A DNA stretch of 5,819 bases from Candidatus Saccharimonadia bacterium. GTDB taxonomy: Bacteria > Patescibacteriota > Saccharimonadia > Saccharimonadales > 2-12-FULL-41-12. The stretch covers positions 1 through 5,819 of the forward strand of contig JALQXV010000111.1 of NCBI GenBank assembly GCA_023263015.1. Reading direction: 5' to 3'. This document shows, in pieces, positions 1 to 4,636 of this stretch (position 1 is its first letter; each line of letters starts with the position of its first letter). The position numbers and the translations under genes were made by a program. The notes beneath the pieces were generated by a model, which was not told the DNA's origin, did not search any database, and saw nothing but the letters and a program-made list of their open reading frames with translations.

Positions 1-1267
1 CTCCAGTGTCCGAAACTTGAAGCACATCAAGCTCTTCGGCAATTTTATTTGGGTCCCCACCTGATTGGATAAGCTGATTAAGAATCGCTTTAGCACCTGT
101 GGAGCTGACTTTAGAATCGGCAGTCAGTTTACTCAGTGTAAGTAGTGCAGAATGATCAAGTTGTAAATCTTCCCATTTTGCAGCTTCGTTATTAGCCACG
201 TAACCTTGTACATCGCCGGCCAGCCATAGTGCAATCCTACGAATATCCTCTTGAGCTGCGTTCATTTCACTGCACTTCAAAATAATGTCGGCTGCAACAA
301 GCTCATCTACGATAGTTTCAACAGCAGACTCATCAATTGATAAGGTTCGCAACTTGTTCCTGACATCACTCGGCATAGCAGGCATAGCTGCTTTAGCGGC
401 GTCTATCACAGATTGTTCCAAAACAACTGGCGGAATGTCAGGATCTGGGAAATAGCGATAGTCGTGCGCATCTTCTTTGGTGCGCTGACTGAACGTTTTA
501 AGAGCCGTGTCGTCCCAGCCACGTGTTTCCTGCACAACTGTTCCGCCACTTTCGAGAACATCAATCTGACGTCGAATTTCGTATTCGATACTCTTTTCAA
601 CAGCTTTAAAGCTATTAAGATTTTTGGTTTCTGTGCGAGTACCTAGAACGCCATTTTCTTTACTAACACTCACATTCACATCAAAGCGCATATTCCCATA
701 AAATAAGTTAGCGTCACTAACCTCGGCGTAGCGCATAAGTAGATAAAGTTCATGAGCGTATGCCTTAGCTTCGGCAGCAGATGTGATATCTGGTTCACTA
801 ACGATTTCTAGTAACGGCGTGCCCGCTCTGTTAAGATCTACGAGGCTATAGTTTTTGCCTGCTGGGTGCGTACTTTTACCCGCGTCTTCTTCAAGATGAG
901 CTCGCGTGACCCCAATTCGCTTCTTGACGCCATCAACCTCAATATCTACATGACCTCCAAGGATAATTGGCTGGTATAGCTGTGAAATCTGGTAACCCTT
1001 TGGGAGATCCGGATAAAAATAATGCTTTCGATCAAAAGTACTAAACGGCTGCGGAGTAGTACTAAGAGCAAATGCCGCTTTTACAGCCAAGTCAACTGCA
1101 GCACTATTTAGTACTGGCAATGCTCCGGGCATACCAAGACAAATTTGGCTAATTAGCGTGTTCGGAGGTGCTTCACGAGCATCATTAGCAACAGCTGCGA
1201 ACAGCTTGGTTTTAGTCTTAAGCTGAACGTGACATTCAATACCAATCGTTGGCGTGTAATCGCTCAC
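1..1267 (-). CDS. gatB: Aspartyl/glutamyl-tRNA amidotransferase subunit B, 3' end cut off by window edge
   Basis: GatB is the tRNA-binding kinase-like subunit of the cytoplasmic GatCAB amidotransferase. It phosphorylates the side chain of Glu-tRNAGln or Asp-tRNAAsn, which is then amidated with ammonia released by GatA. The open frame gives 422 residues with no break. Family landmarks are GIECHVQLKTKTKLF (9-23), MPGALPVLN (46-54), TRAHLEEDAGKSTH (121-134), YSLVDLNRAGTPLLEIVSEPD (140-160), TRTETKNLNSF (210-220) and DYRYFPDPDIPP (269-280). A helical YqeY-like tail follows, with GAKAILNQL near 391-399 and KIAEELDVLQVSD near 408-420. The usual length is about 480, so roughly 50-60 C-terminal residues lie outside. 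The start is GTG, chosen because it overlaps the upstream stop as GTGA and has AGGAG seven bases before it; no ATG lies near. The CPVC-type cysteine pair found in many GatBs reads SQIC (40-43), and the usual RCDANVSV reads RFDVNVSV. Identity is secure from motifs. Confidence 0.97.
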   Translation of the reverse strand, partial: MSDYTPTIGIECHVQLKTKTKLFAAVANDAREAPPNTLISQICLGMPGALPVLNSAAVDLAVKAAFALSTTPQPFSTFDRKHYFYPDLPKGYQISQLYQPIILGGHVDIEVDGVKKRIGVTRAHLEEDAGKSTHPAGKNYSLVDLNRAGTPLLEIVSEPDITSAAEAKAYAHELYLLMRYAEVSDANLFYGNMRFDVNVSVSKENGVLGTRTETKNLNSFKAVEKSIEYEIRRQIDVLESGGTVVQETRGWDDTALKTFSQRTKEDAHDYRYFPDPDIPPVVLEQSVIDAAKAAMPAMPSDVRNKLRTLSIDESAVETIVDELVAADIILKCSEMNAAQEDIRRIALWLAGDVQGYVANNEAAKWEDLQLDHSALLTLSKLTADSKVSSTGAKAILNQLIQSGGDPNKIAEELDVLQVSDTG

Positions 1268-1674
1268 CTAAGTACTCCTAGGTCTTTCAGGGCTTGACGC
1301 AAACCTATCAATGCCTTTTGGACGTCTTCTTTACTTAGGGTTAGTTCAGGATTCAGATCAAGTTTAGTACGCAATTTGTGACCAAACCAAACACCATCGT
1401 TATTTGTAAAGTCTTTTTGTGCGGCAACTAAACGCTCACCCATGCTCTTACCTTTTACACGACGCTTACGTAATGCTTCATCAAGCAAATTATCAGCATC
1501 TGCAATTGCTTGCGGCCATTGTGTTTTATCCGCACAACGTTGTTGGAGTTTTTGCCATTTATCGGCAAATTTATCCGGCTTAATGCGTCGCGGCGCCTTC
1601 CATATAATTAATACGATAATAACTAACGCAGCAAAAACACCACAACCGAGCGCTACATAGGCTTCAAAACTCAT
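1264..1674 (-). CDS. Single-pass membrane protein of unknown function inside the gat operon
   Basis: This 136-residue protein has an N-terminal hydrophobic segment at about residues 5-25 (VALGCGVFAALVIIVLIIW) followed at once by basic KAPRRIK. That predicts an uncleaved anchor with the C-terminal domain in the cytoplasm. Residues 35-135 look mostly helical and charged, with DKWQKLQQRC (39-48), WPQAIADADNLLDEAL (53-68), KGKSMGERL (74-82), VWFGHKLRTKL (95-105) and ALIGLRQALKDLG (121-133). From memory this resembles small membrane proteins seen in Patescibacteria, some with HKLRNxIVHE at the matching place, which recalls the R-N-x-x-x-H motif of HEPN helical domains. Here the distal histidine is missing, so the link is weak and no activity can be claimed. 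The start ATG overlaps the gatA stop as ATGA and is preceded by GAAGGAG. The stop overlaps the gatB start as GTGA. I do not recognise a named family. Confidence 0.88.
   Translation of the reverse strand: MSFEAYVALGCGVFAALVIIVLIIWKAPRRIKPDKFADKWQKLQQRCADKTQWPQAIADADNLLDEALRKRRVKGKSMGERLVAAQKDFTNNDGVWFGHKLRTKLDLNPELTLSKEDVQKALIGLRQALKDLGVLR
1275..1280 (-). promoter_or_regulatory. Ribosome binding site of gatB
   Basis: TAGGAG on the minus strand lies seven bases before the GTG start of gatB, inside the last codons of the upstream gene. It is a good Shine-Dalgarno match at ideal spacing and decides the otherwise weak GTG start. Confidence 0.75.
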
Positions 1675-3098
1675 ACCAGAACTCCTTCAATTGAACGCGC
1701 AATACTTAGTAACTGATGGTCGTTTGATTGATTAGCAATCAGCTGAACACCTACCGGCAAGCCATCACTTAGACCTGCAGGCAAGCTTATAGCCGGAACA
1801 CCTGCCAAGTTAACGGCGACAGTCATAATGTCGGTCAAATACATTTCTAATGGGTCGCTACTGTGCTCACCCAACTTAAATGCTGTTGTTGGTGCGGTTG
1901 GCCCCAGCAAAACGTCATATTTGTTAAAAGCGTCTTTAAATTCATTAATTAATTTAGTGCGTACCAGCTGCGCTTTTTGATAGTACGCATCGTAGTAACC
2001 ACTGCTCAAAACATATGTACCGATCATTATTCTGCGCTTTGCTTCGTCCCCAAATCCAATTGAACGACTTTGGGTGTAACTGTGATCTAAATCATCTGCA
2101 TCATCTGTAAAATAGCCATAGCGCTGACCATCGTAACGGCTCAGGTTACTGCTAATCTCGGCTGGGACAATGATGTAGTAGCATGCCAATGCCAGTTTAA
2201 GTGAAGGCAGACTTACCTCTTCTACGGTAGCACCAGCATGCTTTATTTTTTCAATAGCTTGATCAATTACTGTCTTAACTTCGGAGTCTAGACCTTCTCC
2301 AAAATATTCTTTTATAACACCAATTTTAACGCCCGTAAGATCTTGTTGCCCAAGCTGACTGTAAGCTTCGGCAGCCCGCTCAATAGTAGTGCCGTCAAGA
2401 ATATCTTTACCTGCCATGCAGTCCAAAACTAATGCTGCATCTTCTACAGTTCTAGTCATCGGTCCTATTACGTCCGTGCTACTTGCCATCGCAACTACAC
2501 CACTACGAGAAACAAGCCCGTAGGTTGGCTTATAGCCTACAACGCCCGAAAAGCTGGCTGGTTGACGGATTGAGCCACCAGTATCGGTGCCCAAAGCAAA
2601 AGGTGCAAGCTCTAATGCGACCGCAGCAGCTGAACCACCAGAACTACCACCTGGTACGCGAGTTTTGTCGTGTGGATTAAGCGTTGTCATGAAGTCGCTG
2701 TTTTCTGTACTACTGCCATGCGCAAATGCATCAAGATTGGCTTTAGCCACACAAATTGCACCTTCAGCCTCTAGACGTTCAATAGCAGTTGATTGATACG
2801 GTGCATCAAAACCCTTCAAGATATTACTAGCTGCTGTAGTGTCCGCACCAAATACTAAGAAGTTATCTTTGGCTATAAATGGAACACCTGCTAAACGTCC
2901 TGTACTTTGACCGGCAGCAACTTGTGCATCAATTTGCGCGGCTCGTTCAAACGCTCGCTCTTTAGTAACTGCAATAATTGACCGGTAGTCTGCCTTGGCT
3001 TCTATTTCAGCCAGTGACTTTTCTACTAAAGAGACTGCACTAACCGTTCCAGATTGTACATCTTGGACTATTTGCGTAATTGGCTTCCATGTAGACAT
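1671..3098 (-). CDS. gatA: Aspartyl/glutamyl-tRNA amidotransferase subunit A (glutaminase)
   Basis: GatA is the amidase-signature subunit of GatCAB. It hydrolyses glutamine to supply ammonia, which passes through the complex to GatB for amidation of misacylated tRNA in the cytoplasm. The 475 residues match the usual length of about 480. The Ser-cisSer-Lys triad is intact: K77 in VPFIAKDN, S152 in PGGSSGGSAAAV, and S176 in TDTGGSIRQP. Other landmarks are NLDAFAHGSSTENSDF (121-136), VVGYKPTYGLVSRSGVVA (about 186-203), and the C-terminal AGVPAISLPAG and GLPVGVQLIA. LDAFAHGSSTE, where many bacteria have LDEFAMGSSTE, fits Saccharibacteria. The ATG shares one base with the gatC stop (TAATG). AAAAGGA, ten bases upstream, is a usable ribosome binding site, a little distant. 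The stop overlaps the next gene as ATGA. Confidence 0.98.
   Translation of the reverse strand: MSTWKPITQIVQDVQSGTVSAVSLVEKSLAEIEAKADYRSIIAVTKERAFERAAQIDAQVAAGQSTGRLAGVPFIAKDNFLVFGADTTAASNILKGFDAPYQSTAIERLEAEGAICVAKANLDAFAHGSSTENSDFMTTLNPHDKTRVPGGSSGGSAAAVALELAPFALGTDTGGSIRQPASFSGVVGYKPTYGLVSRSGVVAMASSTDVIGPMTRTVEDAALVLDCMAGKDILDGTTIERAAEAYSQLGQQDLTGVKIGVIKEYFGEGLDSEVKTVIDQAIEKIKHAGATVEEVSLPSLKLALACYYIIVPAEISSNLSRYDGQRYGYFTDDADDLDHSYTQSRSIGFGDEAKRRIMIGTYVLSSGYYDAYYQKAQLVRTKLINEFKDAFNKYDVLLGPTAPTTAFKLGEHSSDPLEMYLTDIMTVAVNLAGVPAISLPAGLSDGLPVGVQLIANQSNDHQLLSIARSIEGVLV
1682..1688 (-). promoter_or_regulatory. Ribosome binding site of the membrane protein gene
   Basis: GAAGGAG on the minus strand lies seven bases before the ATG at 1674. 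It is the strongest Shine-Dalgarno match in the operon and sits inside the last codons of gatA, supporting efficient translation of the small membrane protein. Confidence 0.8.
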
Positions 3099-3388
3099 TA
3101 GCCAATCATCCTTTTAACTTTAATCTGATCATTCTCTGAATCGGGCAAGTTCTTAAGTAACTCAATTTGACTGGCGTACTCTTTTACTTCGTCGGTGCGT
3201 GTTACATTAACCAAGCCCGTAACTTGGTTGGTAGGCTCTAAATCAGACACATCAACAGCCTGCAAAAGCTCAACGTATGCAACAATCGCATCTATTTCTT
3301 TAGTATATTTTTCAAGTTGTTCTTCGGTTAGCTCAAGTTTACTTAAGCGAGCCAACTTTAATACATCATCTCGGGAAAGGTGTGCCAT
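3098..3388 (-). CDS. gatC: Aspartyl/glutamyl-tRNA amidotransferase subunit C
   Basis: GatC is the small subunit that wraps around the GatA-GatB interface and stabilises the complex. The 96-residue protein begins MAHLSRDDVLKLARLSKL, the standard N-terminus of the family, and continues with LTEEQLEKYTKEIDAIVAYVELL, then DLEPTNQV, which corresponds to the family's conserved 'PT' segment. It ends in VKRMIG, like the VPRIIG-type end of many GatCs. I chose the ATG at 3388 over the in-frame TTG at 3409. The TTG would add seven residues absent from the family, and it lies at the presumed -10 box. There is no clear Shine-Dalgarno sequence before the ATG, and the predicted transcription start is only a few bases upstream, so the message may be nearly leaderless. 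It is the first gene of the operon and overlaps gatA by one base. Confidence 0.96.
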   Translation of the reverse strand: MAHLSRDDVLKLARLSKLELTEEQLEKYTKEIDAIVAYVELLQAVDVSDLEPTNQVTGLVNVTRTDEVKEYASQIELLKNLPDSENDQIKVKRMIG

Positions 3389-3398
3389 GCTGATAGTC

Positions 3399-3427
3399 AG
3401 TATACCCAAATTAGCTGTCTATGACCA
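3399..3427 (-). promoter_or_regulatory. Predicted promoter of the gat operon
   Basis: On the minus strand, TGGTCA (3427-3422, four of six to TTGACA) is followed after 17 bases by TATACT (3404-3399, five of six to TATAAT). Transcription would begin about seven bases after the -10 box, near 3391, only some three bases before the gatC ATG. The -35 element is weak and is formed by one arm of a perfect palindrome, which would suit control by a DNA-binding protein. Sigma-70-like consensus is assumed. Confidence 0.5.
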
Positions 3428-3434
3428 GTGGTCA
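3422..3434. repeat. Perfect 13-bp palindrome, candidate operator
   Basis: TGACCA-G-TGGTCA is a perfect inverted repeat around one central base. TGTC (3417-3420) and GACA (3435-3438) extend the symmetry beyond a two-base offset on the left. A one-base loop makes an RNA hairpin of the full stem impossible, so a dimeric repressor or activator site is the likelier reading. One arm coincides with the -35 element of the gat promoter, and the site ends 19 bases before the -35 element of the opposite promoter. I do not recognise the motif as a known operator, and a chance palindrome remains possible. Confidence 0.4.
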
Positions 3435-3453
3435 GACAAAATTTAAAATGTAC

Positions 3454-3482
3454 TTTACAACTCCAACCATTAGGACTATATT
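3454..3482 (+). promoter_or_regulatory. Predicted promoter of the hydrolase gene
   Basis: TTTACA (3454-3459, five of six to TTGACA) and TATATT (3477-3482, five of six to TATAAT) are separated by exactly 17 bases. Transcription would start near 3489, giving a leader of about 34 bases before the ATG at 3523. It is the best sigma-70-like match in the intergenic region, and it is back to back with the gat promoter. Confidence 0.6.
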
Positions 3483-3522
3483 CAGGACTAACAGTTTAAA
3501 TATGTAAAACAGAAAGCATATT

Positions 3523-4635
3523 ATGGAACGCTTAGCAGCAGATCAGAGGGAGCAGCAACAAGGCTGCGCCGTTGGTGATAATGTTAATTTACGTGTCGTA
3601 GAGAATGACCTCCCTAGTGGAGGTTTTTTGTTACCCGAGTATGACAGTGAAATTGCTCGTCCAAGTACGCTACGTGAAGTTCATGAGTGTCAGTACGGCC
3701 GCATCGAAGAGCGCACGGCGCATATGGATGATGGCACAGACTATGACTTTAATAAGTTCATACCAGCCGATCTTAGGAGCGATACCGGAATTTCTGACAT
3801 AACCGCTTGGTGGACACACCCTAATTTAGAACACTATTTAAAAGGCGGACGGGCTGCGATGTACCACGGCTATGCCAAGATTCAAATGGGGCCACCGATT
3901 GGGTTACTTGCTGGAGGGGTATCGTTGTCTAAAGCTGTTCATGACGCTCACAGAATTCTAGATACTGAACTTGAATCAATGGGAGTTAATCCAGAGCAAG
4001 CTATTGTCACCGGAGATTCACGCGGGGCTATGACCGGTCTTGGCATGAGCGTCCCTCAGTATGCAGGCAACCGGAGAATTGTCTACGCGGATGTAAAGGC
4101 CGCTTGCATCCCTGAACCACTTGAACTCTCCGATTGGCCGGGCGTGATTGCGCAGCTAAAGGGTGAAGGCTCGTCACTAGTAAAAATTGGCCTAGAGTAC
4201 GCTCGGCGTGGCCAAATTGCGCAGTATATTGCCAGTCTGCCGCCACGTCATGTTTCACATGTGCCAAACGCACTGCGAATTTTCCCTGGCTTAATAGGTG
4301 GCGAGGCCGGACGATTATTTGATGCGTCAGACCCCAATACCGCCGTCCACTTAACCGAATTTGCGTCCGATAAATGGGGTCAAGTTGACGTTTGGCGAGA
4401 CAAATTTGCCGATCGTGATAATGCAGTAGTGGTAGAAAAATACGGCAACCACGTCGACGGTATAGCTGCTACCCGCACAAGACGTGACACAAGTGCCCGT
4501 CTGCGAGCCATCAGCGAGATTCGGGGTTTTGATGGGTCTTTTGATACCATTGATTTTGCACGAGATGTCTTTACGGTTAACCGAAAAACTTATGAGGAAA
4601 CAAAGAAGGCAGTCCGCTTGCTTCGTGTTGCCTAA
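3523..4635 (+). CDS. Alpha/beta-hydrolase-fold protein of unrecognised subfamily
   Basis: The 370-residue protein has a nucleophile-elbow motif GDSRG (164-168), following a strand-like AIVT and leading into AMTGLGMSV, which fits the alpha/beta-hydrolase fold. S166 would be the nucleophile. GNHVDGI (308-314) offers H310 as the catalytic histidine after the strand AVVVEKY. D283 in LTEFASDKWG sits where the acid usually lies, with D289 as an alternative. Residues 185-280 between the elbow and this acid probably form a cap. No signal peptide or membrane segment is visible, so it should be cytoplasmic. Substrate is unknown; esterase, lipase, thioesterase or peptidase activity all remain open. The start ATG has only a weak AGAAAG six bases upstream. 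Residues 1-35 are Gln/Glu/Asp-rich and overlap a terminator-like hairpin, so the true start could be further in, for example M68. It seems slightly richer in G+C than the gat genes by eye. It ends one base from the convergent uvrB. Confidence 0.85.
   Translation: MERLAADQREQQQGCAVGDNVNLRVVENDLPSGGFLLPEYDSEIARPSTLREVHECQYGRIEERTAHMDDGTDYDFNKFIPADLRSDTGISDITAWWTHPNLEHYLKGGRAAMYHGYAKIQMGPPIGLLAGGVSLSKAVHDAHRILDTELESMGVNPEQAIVTGDSRGAMTGLGMSVPQYAGNRRIVYADVKAACIPEPLELSDWPGVIAQLKGEGSSLVKIGLEYARRGQIAQYIASLPPRHVSHVPNALRIFPGLIGGEAGRLFDASDPNTAVHLTEFASDKWGQVDVWRDKFADRDNAVVVEKYGNHVDGIAATRTRRDTSARLRAISEIRGFDGSFDTIDFARDVFTVNRKTYEETKKAVRLLRVA
3608..3629 (+). terminator. Terminator-like hairpin inside the 5' end of the hydrolase gene
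   Basis: ACCTCC (3608-3613) and GGAGGT (3619-3624) form a perfect six-pair stem with a five-base loop, and a run of six T closes the stem and follows it (3624-3629). This is the classic form of a factor-independent terminator on the plus strand, about 140 bases after the predicted transcription start. It lies in codons 29-36 of the annotated frame. An upstream AGGGAG (3547-3552) is complementary to CTCCCT (3610-3615) and could compete with the stem. It could be an attenuator, the end of a short leader RNA, or a coincidence of coding sequence (DLPSGGFL). Confidence 0.4.
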
Positions 4636-4636
4636 G

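Noticed and set aside
413..646. Open frame on the plus strand, 77 codons
   Set aside because: It lies wholly antisense to the well-supported gatB frame and has no recognisable protein features or ribosome binding site.
1264..1674. Recoded TGA (glycine, code 25), as in some CPR lineages
   Set aside because: TGA closes the membrane protein exactly at the gatB start, and TGA also closes gatA at the next start; conserved glycines all use GGN.
3389..3409. In-frame TTG start that would extend gatC by seven residues
   Set aside because: The added residues are not typical of GatC, the ATG gives the standard MAHLSRDDV start, and the TTG precedes the presumed transcription start.
3523..3630. T-box riboswitch or other known riboswitch upstream of the terminator-like hairpin
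   Set aside because: No AGGGUGGNACCGCG-type T-box sequence or other riboswitch core could be found; only a generic attenuator remains possible.
3605..3802. Plus-strand +1-shifted 65-codon frame starting at the hairpin
   Set aside because: It has no family resemblance or ribosome binding site, and the main frame through the same bases gives a continuous hydrolase protein.
4028..4273. Open frame on the minus strand, 81 codons, Arg/His/Gln-rich
   Set aside because: It is antisense to the region after the nucleophile elbow of the hydrolase, and the composition is typical of a shadow frame.
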